Made by a program: the position numbers and the translations under genes. A stretch of DNA of 64,000 nucleotides. Source: Mycobacterium nebraskense (GTDB lineage: Bacteria; Actinomycetota; Actinomycetes; Mycobacteriales; Mycobacteriaceae). Shown here piece after piece: positions 27,221 to 35,508 of this stretch. The number at the start of each line of letters is the position of its first letter. Within the stretch, counting starts at the first letter, position 1. The stretch spans positions 1-64,000 of the forward strand of contig NZ_LQPH01000151.1 in assembly GCF_002102255.1 (NCBI RefSeq), in the 5' to 3' direction. The notes under the pieces were generated by a model. That model made no database searches, had not been told where the DNA came from, and saw nothing but the letters and a program-made list of their open reading frames with translations.

Positions 27221-28032
27221 CGTCGGGGGCTGGATGCCTGCGCCCAGAAGCGTTTGGGAATCCGCCCGGCCCGGCGGGCCAGGTAGCCGGCGGTGACGGC
27301 GGCGGCCATCGCGGCCGCCATCGTCGCCGGGTCGGCGGCCCGGGTCACTGCGGTGGCCAAAAGCACGGCGTCGCAACCTAACTCCATGGCCAGCGCGGCG
27401 TCACTGGCGGTGCCGATGCCGGCGTCGAGCACCACCGGAACGCCGGCCCGCGCGACGATCATCTCGATGTTGTGCGGGTTGGTGATGCCCAGCCCGGTGC
27501 CGATCGGCGAGCCCAGCGGCATGACCGCCGCGCATCCGGCGTCTTCGAGCCGACGGGCCAACACCGGGTCGTCATTGGTGTAGGGCAGAACGACGAACCC
27601 GTCGTCGACCAATTGCTCTGCGGCACGGATCAATTCGACCGCGTCGGGCAGCAGCGTGCGTTCGTCGGCGATCACTTCCAGCTTGACCCAGTTGGTGTTC
27701 AGCGCCTCGCGGGCCAGCTGCGCGGTGAGCACCGCCTCGGCCGCGCTGCGGCACCCCGCGGTATTGGGTAGCGGCGTGATGCCGAGACGGTTGAGCAGGT
27801 CCAGTAGCCCCGTCCCGCCTTCCGCGTCGACCCGTCGCATCGCGACGGTGGTCAGCTCGGTGCCCGACGCGACCAGGGCCTCCTGTAGCGAGGCCAGGCT
27901 GGTCGCTCCCCCGGTGCCCATGATGAGCCGCGAGGCGAAGCTGCGATCGCCGATCGTGAGTTTTGCTTCCGTCCCGTGACGATGCGGGCCCCCATGGCCC
28001 GAGGAAGAACGGGACACTTCGGATTCAGCCAC
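27217..28032 (-). CDS. thiG: Thiazole synthase ThiG
   Basis: A 271-residue thiazole synthase that condenses 1-deoxyxylulose 5-phosphate, dehydroglycine and the sulfur carried by ThiS-thiocarboxylate into thiazole phosphate. The TIM-barrel motifs FASRLIMGTGG, the Schiff-base lysine in NWVKLEVIAD, GSPIGTGLGI and DAGIGTASDAA are all present. An N-terminal extension of about 25 residues rich in Ser and His precedes the conserved start, so the GTG at 28032, which overlaps thiS by eight bases, may be slightly upstream of the true start. It corresponds to M. tuberculosis Rv0417. Expression should follow the TPP riboswitch upstream of thiO. Confidence 0.93.
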   Translation of the reverse strand: MAESEVSRSSSGHGGPHRHGTEAKLTIGDRSFASRLIMGTGGATSLASLQEALVASGTELTTVAMRRVDAEGGTGLLDLLNRLGITPLPNTAGCRSAAEAVLTAQLAREALNTNWVKLEVIADERTLLPDAVELIRAAEQLVDDGFVVLPYTNDDPVLARRLEDAGCAAVMPLGSPIGTGLGITNPHNIEMIVARAGVPVVLDAGIGTASDAALAMELGCDAVLLATAVTRAADPATMAAAMAAAVTAGYLARRAGRIPKRFWAQASSPRR

Positions 28033-28222
28033 CCTGCACCGCCGTCACCACCTCGAGCCGAGCACCATCGAAAAGCGTTGTCGTCCAGTTGGATCGGGGT
28101 AGCACGGCGTCGTCCATCGCCACCGCGACCCCCCGGTCCGGGTAGCCCAGCGACTCCAGCAGCGCGGCCACCGTGGTCCGCTCGTCGACGTCGACCTTCT
28201 GCTCGTTGACCACGACGATCAT
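28025..28222 (-). CDS. thiS: Sulfur-carrier protein ThiS
   Basis: A 65-residue ubiquitin-like sulfur carrier ending in Gly-Gly (AVQGG), the residue that is adenylated and thiocarboxylated before donation to ThiG. It has the expected start (MIVVVNEQ) and beta-grasp length. The ATG at 28222 overlaps the thiO stop (ATGA), which sets the start; the longer frame lies inside thiO. It corresponds to Rv0416. Confidence 0.93.
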   Translation of the reverse strand: MIVVVNEQKVDVDERTTVAALLESLGYPDRGVAVAMDDAVLPRSNWTTTLFDGARLEVVTAVQGG

Positions 28223-29244
28223 GACGGGGCTCCGACCGGGGCCAGTTCGGACACGATCTGTTCCGCGGTCCACGGCGCCAGCAGAAATCCGGATCGGCCG
28301 TGGCCGCCGGCCACCAGGGTTCGCTCGTCCAGGCGTTGCACCAGGGGCAGGTTATCGGGCGTCATCGGGCGCAGCCCGGCGGCACACTCGGCCAGCTCGT
28401 ATTCGCCGAGCGCCGGCAACACCGCACAGGCGTCGTCGAGCAGGTCGCGCACCCCCGAGACCACCGGGGCCGTGTCGCGCCCGTGTTCGTACTGGGTGGC
28501 GCCGACGACCACCCCGTCCGCGCGCGGAACCAGGTACACCTGCCGCCCGTGCACGCGGGCGCGAATGACGCGCTGCGGCACCGGCATACACCCCGGTCGC
28601 CAGCGCAGCCGCAGCACCTCACCCTTGACGGGCCGCACCGGCAGGCCGGGCCACAACGCGGGGGCGTCGATGCCGTTGGCGATCACCACCGCGTCGCCGT
28701 CGACCGCGGACAGGTCGTGCGCCGGCGGCGCCCATCGCACGCCGAGGCGCTCGCATTCCGCGCACAGGGCGTCCAGTACCGCGCGGTTGTCCACCGCCAG
28801 CTCGGTGGGCGCCCGGAAGCCATGCCGGATGCCTTGCGCCAGCAGCGGTTCCAGGTCCCGGGCGGCCGACTCCCAGACCACCGGATGCCCTTGCGCGGAC
28901 AACCAATCGGCGACGGTGCGCAGGTCCGCGACGTCGGCTTGGTCGACGGCGACCACCAGCGACTCCCGGGCGGTGACCACCTGCGGCGGCAGCCCGTCCA
29001 GGAAGCCGCCCTCGCGCCACAGCCGCAGCGACTCCAGACCCAGTTGCAGCAGCCGCTCCTCGCCGGGCCAGCCCTCGCTGTGCGGGGCGAGCATGCCGCC
29101 CGCGACCCAGGACGCGCCCTTGTCGGCCGTGCGGTGCACCCGCACCGACCACCCGGCCTGCGCCGCACGGCGTGCGACCGCCAGCCCGATGACACCGCCG
29201 CCGATGACCGCCAACGACCCAGGGTCTGATGGCATCCTGTCCAT
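28219..29244 (-). CDS. thiO: Glycine oxidase ThiO
   Basis: A 341-residue FAD-dependent glycine oxidase that makes the dehydroglycine (glycine imine) used by ThiG. A dinucleotide-binding GGGVIGLAVA motif lies near residues 15-25, and the C-terminal motif GHGRSGFLLAPWT is typical of the DAO family. The ATG at 29244 is preferred because a GGGAGG ribosome site lies seven bases upstream and the length matches Rv0415 (340). An in-frame ATG at 29268 falls inside the conserved thi-box of the riboswitch and is not a real start. First gene of the riboswitch-controlled thiO-thiS-thiG-hydrolase operon. Confidence 0.93.
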   Translation of the reverse strand: MDRMPSDPGSLAVIGGGVIGLAVARRAAQAGWSVRVHRTADKGASWVAGGMLAPHSEGWPGEERLLQLGLESLRLWREGGFLDGLPPQVVTARESLVVAVDQADVADLRTVADWLSAQGHPVVWESAARDLEPLLAQGIRHGFRAPTELAVDNRAVLDALCAECERLGVRWAPPAHDLSAVDGDAVVIANGIDAPALWPGLPVRPVKGEVLRLRWRPGCMPVPQRVIRARVHGRQVYLVPRADGVVVGATQYEHGRDTAPVVSGVRDLLDDACAVLPALGEYELAECAAGLRPMTPDNLPLVQRLDERTLVAGGHGRSGFLLAPWTAEQIVSELAPVGAPS

Positions 29245-29252
29245 TCCGGGGC

Positions 29253-29360
29253 CTCCCTTCGCCGGCATGACCCGGATCAGGTGTGACGGTAAGGGCAGGT
29301 CCCGCTGACCCTGGCTGTGCCCACTCTCAGCCCCGCAGATGACTACCCGGGACTCCCGTG
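29253..29360 (-). promoter_or_regulatory. TPP riboswitch (THI element)
   Basis: On the minus strand this leader has the conserved core GGGGCTGAGAGTGG and the thi-box ACCTGATCCGGGTCATGCCG followed by GCGAAGGGAGG, flanked by a P1-type stem (GGGAG near the 5' end). These are the two pyrimidine- and pyrophosphate-sensing arms of TPP riboswitches. The last bases of the aptamer, AAGGGAGG, are also the thiO ribosome binding site, so control is likely translational: TPP binding hides the site. No terminator hairpin with a T-run is visible between the aptamer and the ATG. Confidence 0.92.
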
Positions 29361-29406
29361 ACTACTGAGTTCTTCGGCCTCCACGCTAGCGCGCTAGCGT
29401 CGCGGT

Positions 29407-30087
29407 GTGCATCAGCGAGTTACCCGGCTGGCGGCCGCGCGGCTGTATCTCTGCACCGACGCGCGTCGGGAGCGTGGTGATTTGGCCCAATTCGCCGACG
29501 CCGCCCTGGCCGGCGGGGTCGACATCATCCAGTTGCGCGACAAGGGGTCGGCCGGTGAGCAGCGGTTCGGTCCCCTCGAGGCGCGCGACGAGCTGGCGGC
29601 GTGCGAGGTCCTGGCCGATGCGGCCCGCCGGCACGGCGCCCTGTTCGCGGTCAACGACCGGGCGGACATCGCCCGCGCGGCCGGCGCCGACGTGCTGCAC
29701 CTGGGCCAGGGCGACCTGCCGCTGGACCTGGCCCGCGGGATCGTCGGCCCGGACACGCTGCTCGGCCTGTCCAGCCATGACCAGGATCAGGCCGCGGCGG
29801 CTAGCTCTTCGGGGCCCGCGGGGCCCGACTACTTCTGCGTCGGGCCGTGCTGGCCCACCCCCACCAAACCAGGGCGAGCGGCGCCGGGCCTGCCATTGGT
29901 GCGCGCGGCCGCCGTTTTCGGCGGCGAGAAGCCGTGGTTCGCGATCGGCGGTATCGACGAGCAGCGGCTGCCCGAGGTGCTCGCCGCCGGCGCCCGCCGG
30001 ATCGTGGTGGTGCGCGCGATCACCGCCGCCGAAGACCCGCGGGCCGCGGCGCAACGGCTCAGATCAGCTCTTGCAGCAGCGAGTTGA
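29407..30087 (+). CDS. thiE: Thiamine-phosphate synthase ThiE
   Basis: A 226-residue TIM-barrel enzyme joining HMP pyrophosphate with thiazole phosphate to give thiamine phosphate. Visible motifs are IIQLRDKGS, FAVNDRADIA, LHLGQGDLP, the GPCWPTPTKPG phosphate loop region and WFAIGGI. The GTG at 29407 is about 45 bases from the riboswitch of the divergent thiO operon and has no riboswitch of its own that I can see. The 3' end overlaps mutT3 by 29 bases tail to tail. It corresponds to Rv0414c. Confidence 0.93.
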   Translation: MHQRVTRLAAARLYLCTDARRERGDLAQFADAALAGGVDIIQLRDKGSAGEQRFGPLEARDELAACEVLADAARRHGALFAVNDRADIARAAGADVLHLGQGDLPLDLARGIVGPDTLLGLSSHDQDQAAAASSSGPAGPDYFCVGPCWPTPTKPGRAAPGLPLVRAAAVFGGEKPWFAIGGIDEQRLPEVLAAGARRIVVVRAITAAEDPRAAAQRLRSALAAAS

Positions 30088-30733
30088 TTCGGGGATGCAG
30101 CGGCGTCTGATCGGCTTCCCCCGGCATGCACCAGACGAAGACGCCCGCCTCGATCTCGATCGTGCGCGGCAGGTGCCGCCGTCGTTCGTCGGCGTGGCCC
30201 AGCGGCACCAGCGCCGTGGCCGTGCGCAGCCGTTGCCAGCTGGCCGCGAACCCGGGATGCAGCGGCAGCTCGGCCACCTCGTCCTCGGCGACCCAGCGCA
30301 TCTCGGCGCTCTCCCGGTTGGGCACGGTGTGCAGCAGCTCGGCCGCGTCGGCGACGACCGTGGTGTAGCTCCAGCGCTCGCCGCCGAGCCCGGCGACCTC
30401 GGCGGTGACCACCGTCGACCGCACGGTCAGCAGCTCGCCGTGCAGGCCGGCCTCCTCGTGCGCCTCGCGGACCGCGGTCTCCTCCGGCGTCTCGTGGCTG
30501 TCACGGGCGCCGCCCGGCAAGCCCCAGGTTCCGCCCTGATGGCTCCACACCGCGCGATGCTGCAGCAGCACCGCGGGGGTGCCGTCCGGCCGCGGGGCCC
30601 GCAGCAGCAGACCGGCCGCACCGAAGCGGCCCCAATAGTGGGCGCCGCTGTCGGAAACCACCCAACCGTCACCGTCGCCCTGCACGAGTTCAGGATATGC
30701 ACGTGACCGCCTGGTCAATTGGCCTGCCTCCAC
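30059..30733 (-). CDS. mutT3: Nudix hydrolase MutT3
   Basis: A 224-residue Nudix hydrolase with a perfect Nudix box (GGARDSHETPEETAVREAHE then EAGL). It is the orthologue of Rv0413 MutT3 (217 residues), a sanitising hydrolase of oxidised or non-canonical nucleotides. The 30733 GTG adds a few residues compared with Rv0413; a TTG at 30718 would give a closer length, so the start is uncertain by about five codons. The 3' end runs antisense into thiE. Confidence 0.9.
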   Translation of the reverse strand: MEAGQLTRRSRAYPELVQGDGDGWVVSDSGAHYWGRFGAAGLLLRAPRPDGTPAVLLQHRAVWSHQGGTWGLPGGARDSHETPEETAVREAHEEAGLHGELLTVRSTVVTAEVAGLGGERWSYTTVVADAAELLHTVPNRESAEMRWVAEDEVAELPLHPGFAASWQRLRTATALVPLGHADERRRHLPRTIEIEAGVFVWCMPGEADQTPLHPRINSLLQELI

Positions 30734-30819
30734 CCATCCGGCGCAACATTCTCTTAGAATTTGCTTATAGAGTTTGGTGCAGCGTTCCAGTGGCCGCGAA
30801 AGTTGAGGGCTGATTCGAC

Positions 30820-32139
30820 GTGACGGTTGAGCTGGCGCACCCGTCGACCGAGCCGCAGGGGTCGCGGTCGCCGGCCGAGCCAGCCCATCCGCGCTGGTGG
30901 TTCATCTCCACCACGCCGGGCCGCATCCTGAGCATCGGAATCGTCCTGGCGGTGCTCGGCGGTATCTGCGCCTTTGCCACCTCGACCACCATCAACCACC
31001 GGCAGCAAGTGCTGACCACGGTGCTCAATCACACCGAACCGCTGTCGTTCGCCGCCGGACGGCTGTACACCACCCTGTCGGTGGCCGACGCCGCGGCGGC
31101 CACCGCGTTCATCGCCGAAGCCGAACCGCCGCCCGTCCGGCAGCGCTACGAGCAGGCCATCACCGACGCGTCGGTGGCGGTGACGCGGGCGTCGAGCGGA
31201 CTCACCGATGAACCGCTAATCCAGTTATTGGGCCGGATCAACGCCGAGTTGGCCGTCTACACCGGCCTGATCGAAATCGCGCGCACCAACAACCGCGAGG
31301 GCAACCCGGTCGGCTCGTCGTATCTGTCGGAGGCCTCGGGCCTGATGCAGTCGACGATCCTGCCCGACGCGGCGCAGCTGTATCAGGCGACGTCGGAACG
31401 GGTGGACGCGGAAACCACCGCGTCCACGGAGATCCCGGCTCCGGTCATCCTGGTGGTCACCGCCACCGCGGTCTTCGGCGCCTTCGCCCATCGATGGCTG
31501 GCCAGGCGCACCCGGCGCCGAATCAACCCGGGCCTGGTCGTCGGCGGCCTCGCTATTCTCGTCATGGTGGTATGGGTCGGAACTGCGTTGACCATCTCCA
31601 CGGCCGCCAGCCGTAGCGCCAAGAACACGGCCGCTGACTCGCTGCGGATCGTGACCAACGTCGCGATCACCGCCCAGCAGGCGCGAGCCGACGAGACGCT
31701 ATCGCTGATCCGTCGCGGGGACGAGGAGAAGCGCAAGCAGTCGTTCTATGAGCGCATCGACTCCATGCATCAGCAGCTCGACCAGTACATGGGCCGCAGC
31801 GATGCCGTCGACAAACCAGACCTGGAAGGCGCCGACCAGCTGCTGCTGCGCTGGCGGCAGGCCAACGACCGGATAAACTCCTACATCTCGGTGGGCAACT
31901 ACCGGGCGGCCACGCAGGTCGCCCTGGGCAGCAGCGAGGACGACTCCACCCCGGCGTTCGACAAGCTCGAGGACCAGCTGGTGAAGGCCATGGACCAGAG
32001 CCGCACCCGCCTGCGCAACGACGTCCTCAACGCGCGCAGCGGGCTGTCCGGCGCCCAGGTCGGAGGCGTGGTGCTCAGCCTCGGCGCCGCCATCGCGGTT
32101 GCGCTGGGCCTGTGGCCCCGGCTGAAAGAGTATCGATAG
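30820..32139 (+). CDS. glnX: Membrane protein GlnX
   Basis: A 439-residue membrane protein, the orthologue of Rv0412c, with about four hydrophobic segments: near residues 33-55, 206-222, 233-260 and at the C-terminus (GGVVLSLGAAIAVAL). The long extracytoplasmic regions between them are Glu/Ala-rich and helical, like bacterial sensor ligand-binding domains. GlnX is known to signal together with GlnH to PknG in amino-acid (Asp/Glu) sensing; this is established for M. tuberculosis. The GTG at 30820 gives exactly the family length. Its TAG overlaps the first base of the glnH GTG. Confidence 0.9.
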   Translation: MTVELAHPSTEPQGSRSPAEPAHPRWWFISTTPGRILSIGIVLAVLGGICAFATSTTINHRQQVLTTVLNHTEPLSFAAGRLYTTLSVADAAAATAFIAEAEPPPVRQRYEQAITDASVAVTRASSGLTDEPLIQLLGRINAELAVYTGLIEIARTNNREGNPVGSSYLSEASGLMQSTILPDAAQLYQATSERVDAETTASTEIPAPVILVVTATAVFGAFAHRWLARRTRRRINPGLVVGGLAILVMVVWVGTALTISTAASRSAKNTAADSLRIVTNVAITAQQARADETLSLIRRGDEEKRKQSFYERIDSMHQQLDQYMGRSDAVDKPDLEGADQLLLRWRQANDRINSYISVGNYRAATQVALGSSEDDSTPAFDKLEDQLVKAMDQSRTRLRNDVLNARSGLSGAQVGGVVLSLGAAIAVALGLWPRLKEYR

Positions 32140-33116
32140 TGACGCGGCCGGCCGGGTTGCGGCGGGCGGGGGCCGTGCTCGCCACGGTGGCCGTGCTGGC
32201 GGGGTGCGCGCACACGGAATCGCTGACTGTGGCCACCGTGCCGACGCTGCCGCCGCCCACCCCGGTCGGCATGCAGCAGCTGCCGCCGGAGCCGCCGCTG
32301 CCGCCGGACGACCCCAGCCAAGGCTGCGACCTGACCGCGAGCCTGCGGCCCTTCCCCACCAAGGCCGAGGCGGACGCCGCGGTCGCCGACATCCGCGCCC
32401 GCGGCCGGCTGATCGTCGGGCTCGACATCGGCAGCAACCTGTTCAGCTTCCGCGACCCGATCACCGGCGAGATCACCGGTTTCGACGTCGACATCGCCGG
32501 GGAGATCGCGCGCGACATCTTCGGCGCCCCGTCGCACGTCGAATACCGCATCCTGTCGTCCGACGAGCGCGTCACGGCGCTGCAGCACTCCGAGGTCGAC
32601 GTGGTGGTCAAGACCATGACCATCACCTGCGAGCGACGCAAGCAGGTCAACTTCTCGACCGTCTACCTCGACGCGAACCAGCGCATCCTGGTTCCACGGG
32701 ATTCGTCCATCGCCAAGGTGGGCGACCTGTCCGGCAAGCGAGTGTGCGTGGCGAAGGGCACGACGTCGCTGCACCGGATCCGCCAGATCGACCCGCCGCC
32801 GATCGTCGTATCGGTGGTCAACTGGGCCGACTGCCTGGTGGCGATGCAGCAGCGCGAGATCGACGCGGTCAGCACCGATGACTCGATCCTGGCCGGGCTG
32901 GTCGAAGAGGACCCCTATCTGCACATCGTCGGGCCCAACATGGCCACCCAGCCCTACGGCATCGGGATCAACCTGACCAACACTGGACTGGTGCGGTTCG
33001 TCAACGGCACGCTGGAGCGGATCCGCCGGGATGGCACGTGGAACACGTTGTACCGCAAGTGGTTGACGGTGCTGGGGCCCGCACCCGCCCCGCCCACGCC
33101 GAGGTATGTGGACTGA
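32139..33116 (+). CDS. glnH: Glutamine/glutamate-binding lipoprotein GlnH
   Basis: A 325-residue type-3 periplasmic solute-binding lipoprotein. The signal peptide ends in the lipobox VLAGC (Cys 23), followed by a Pro-rich tether (LPPEPPLPPDD) and the SBP_bac_3 domain with GRLIVGLDIGSN, FDVDIAGEIARD and the closing GTWNTLYRKWL. It is the orthologue of Rv0411c (328 residues), which binds aspartate, glutamate and related ligands and passes the signal through GlnX to PknG. The GTG at 32139 overlaps the glnX stop. The stop overlaps the pknG ATG (TGATG). Confidence 0.92.
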   Translation: MTRPAGLRRAGAVLATVAVLAGCAHTESLTVATVPTLPPPTPVGMQQLPPEPPLPPDDPSQGCDLTASLRPFPTKAEADAAVADIRARGRLIVGLDIGSNLFSFRDPITGEITGFDVDIAGEIARDIFGAPSHVEYRILSSDERVTALQHSEVDVVVKTMTITCERRKQVNFSTVYLDANQRILVPRDSSIAKVGDLSGKRVCVAKGTTSLHRIRQIDPPPIVVSVVNWADCLVAMQQREIDAVSTDDSILAGLVEEDPYLHIVGPNMATQPYGIGINLTNTGLVRFVNGTLERIRRDGTWNTLYRKWLTVLGPAPAPPTPRYVD

Positions 33117-35395
33117 TGGCCGAGTCGGAGAAGATCGAACAGCCGGAATCCGGCTCGGAGGACGTGAGCCCGGGCACCCAACCGCCGGACACGCAGGGCG
33201 GCCCGACGACGGGGCGCATCCAGGCCACCCAGGCGCTGTTCCGCCCCGATTTCGACGATGACGATGACGACCACTTTCCGCACATCTCGCTCGGCACCCT
33301 GGACAGCGAAGCGCAAGACCGGGTGACGATGGGGACGCGGGTGCTGCCTCCGGTCAGACATCTCGGCGGCGGCCTGGTCGAGATCCCACGGGTGCGGGAC
33401 ATCGACCCGCTCGAGGCCCTGATGACCAGCCCGGTGGTGCCGGAGGGCAAGCGATTCTGCTGGAACTGCGGAAAGCCCGTCGGCCGGTCCGGCAAGGAGG
33501 GCAGAGGAACGTCGGAGGGCTGGTGCCCCGCCTGCGGCAGTGCGTATTCGTTTCTGCCACAGCTGAGTCCGGGAGACATCGTCGCCAACCAGTACGAGGT
33601 CAAGGGCTGCATCGCGCATGGCGGCCTGGGCTGGGTGTATCTGGCGGTCGACCACAACGTCAACGACCGCCCGGTGGTCCTCAAGGGCTTGGTGCACTCC
33701 GGTGACGCCGAGGCGCAGGCGATCGCGATGGCCGAACGGCAGTTCCTCGCCGAGGTGGTCCACCCGCAGATCGTGCAGATCTTCAACTTCGTCGAGCACA
33801 AGGACCGGAACGGAAACCCGGTCGGCTACATCGTCATGGAGTACATCGGCGGGCAGCCACTCAAGCACGGCAAGGACAAGAAGCTGCCCGTCTCCGAGGC
33901 CATCGCCTACCTGCTGGAGATCCTGCCCGCGCTGACCTATCTGCATTCCATCGGCCTGGTCTACAACGACCTGAAGCCGGAGAACATCATGCTCACCGAG
34001 GAGCAACTCAAGCTGATCGACCTGGGCGCGGTGTCGCGGGTCAATTCTTTCGGATATCTCTACGGCACACCGGGTTTCCAGGCGCCCGAGATCGTGCGGA
34101 CCGGCCCGACGATCGCCACCGACATCTACACCGTCGGCCGCACCCTCGCGGCGCTCACGGTGAACCTGCCCACCCGCAACGGGCGCTACGTCGACGGCCT
34201 GCCCGAAGACGACCCCGTGCTGACCACCTACGACTCGTTCCGCCGGTTGCTGCGCCGGGCCACCGACCCCGACCCGCGGCGCCGGTTCGGCAGCACCGAG
34301 GAGATGTCCGCCCAGCTGATGGGCGTGCTGCGGGAGGTGGTGGCCCAGGACACCGGGGTGCCGCGGCCCGGGCTGTCGACCATCTTCAGCCCCAGCCGTT
34401 CGACATTCGGGGTGGACCTGCTGGTCGCGCACACCGACGTCTACCTGGACGGCCAGGTCCATTCGGAGCGGCTGACGGCCCGCGAGATCGTGACCGCGCT
34501 GCAGGTGCCGCTGGTCGATCCGGCCGACGTCGCCGCTCCAGTCCTGCAGGCGACGGTGCTCTCCCAGCCGGTGCAGACCTTGGATTCGCTGCGTGCGGCG
34601 CGCCACGGCACGCTGGACGCCGACGGCGTCGAGGTGTCCGAGTCGATCGAATTGCCGCTGATGGAGGTCCGCGCGCTGCTGGACCTGGGCGACGTGGCCA
34701 AGGCCACCAGGAAGCTGGACGACCTGGCCGAGCGGGCGGGGTGGCAGTGGCGGCTGGTCTGGTATCGGGCCGTCGCCGAGCTCCTCACCGGCGACTACGA
34801 CTCCGCGACAACGCATTTCATCGAGGTGTTGGACACCTTCCCCGGCGAGCTGGCGCCGAAACTGGCGTTGGCCGCCACCGCAGAGCTGGCCGGAGACGTC
34901 GACGAGCAGAAGTACTACCAAACGGTGTGGAAGACCAACGACGGCGTGATCTCGGCGGCCTTCGGGCTGGCCAGATGGCTTTCCACCGAAGGTGATCGAG
35001 CCGCCGCGGTGCGCACCCTGGACGAGGTGCCGCCCACCTCAAGGCATTTCACCACCGCGCGCCTGACCAGTGCGGTGACCCTGCTGTCCGGCCGGACGAA
35101 GAGCGAGATCAGCGAGGAGGACATTCGCGACGCCGCCCGGCGCGTGGAGGCGCTGCCGCCCACCGAACCACGCGTGCTGCAGATCCGCGCACTGGTGCTG
35201 GGCTGCGCGATGGACTGGCTGGAGGACAACAAGGCCAGCACCAACCACATCCTCGGCTTCCCGTTCACCGAGCACGGGCTACGGCTGGGCGTGGAGGCCG
35301 CGCTGCGCAACCTGGCCCGGGTTGCGCCCACCCAACGCCATCGCTACGCGCTGGTGGACATGGCGAACAGGGTGCGACCCACGAGCACGTTCTGA
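33116..35395 (+). CDS. pknG: Serine/threonine kinase PknG
   Basis: A 759-residue soluble kinase (Rv0410c orthologue, 750). An acidic disordered N-terminus of about 100 residues (DFDDDDDDHF) holds likely autophosphorylation Thr sites. It is followed by a rubredoxin-like zinc or iron site with two CxxC pairs (CWNCGKP and CPACGS, near 115-142) and a kinase domain, about 158-400. The ATP lysine lies in VVLKGL, the catalytic loop is YNDLKPENIML, and DLG replaces DFG, as in PknG. A TPR domain runs to the end. Known role: phosphorylates GarA to control the TCA cycle and glutamate metabolism. The third gene of a coupled operon. Confidence 0.95.
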   Translation: MAESEKIEQPESGSEDVSPGTQPPDTQGGPTTGRIQATQALFRPDFDDDDDDHFPHISLGTLDSEAQDRVTMGTRVLPPVRHLGGGLVEIPRVRDIDPLEALMTSPVVPEGKRFCWNCGKPVGRSGKEGRGTSEGWCPACGSAYSFLPQLSPGDIVANQYEVKGCIAHGGLGWVYLAVDHNVNDRPVVLKGLVHSGDAEAQAIAMAERQFLAEVVHPQIVQIFNFVEHKDRNGNPVGYIVMEYIGGQPLKHGKDKKLPVSEAIAYLLEILPALTYLHSIGLVYNDLKPENIMLTEEQLKLIDLGAVSRVNSFGYLYGTPGFQAPEIVRTGPTIATDIYTVGRTLAALTVNLPTRNGRYVDGLPEDDPVLTTYDSFRRLLRRATDPDPRRRFGSTEEMSAQLMGVLREVVAQDTGVPRPGLSTIFSPSRSTFGVDLLVAHTDVYLDGQVHSERLTAREIVTALQVPLVDPADVAAPVLQATVLSQPVQTLDSLRAARHGTLDADGVEVSESIELPLMEVRALLDLGDVAKATRKLDDLAERAGWQWRLVWYRAVAELLTGDYDSATTHFIEVLDTFPGELAPKLALAATAELAGDVDEQKYYQTVWKTNDGVISAAFGLARWLSTEGDRAAAVRTLDEVPPTSRHFTTARLTSAVTLLSGRTKSEISEEDIRDAARRVEALPPTEPRVLQIRALVLGCAMDWLEDNKASTNHILGFPFTEHGLRLGVEAALRNLARVAPTQRHRYALVDMANRVRPTSTF

Positions 35396-35429
35396 TTGGG
35401 CTGCTCTCCCCCACCCGCTCTCCTCGCAT

Positions 35430-35508
35430 CGCGTGTGCGCCCAGGGCGGCGACACGCCGGGCGGTTTCAACCCTGAGCGCACACTCAAAGCCGTGAACGC
35501 ACACTCGA
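35430..35508. repeat. Short GCACACTC-type repeats between pknG and the DUF559 gene
   Basis: Direct copies GCGCACACTC (35477-35486) and ACGCACACTC (35497-35506) lie 20 bases apart, and an inverted GCGTGTGCGC lies at 35431-35440. The first direct copy overlaps the stop codon of the DUF559 gene. The unit could fold into a long weak hairpin and might act as a bidirectional terminator between converging genes; I see no T-run. Function unknown. Confidence 0.5.

Noticed and set aside
29245..29268. ThiO start at 29268
   Set aside because: The codon is part of the universally conserved thi-box of the TPP riboswitch; the ATG at 29244 has a proper ribosome site and gives the family length.
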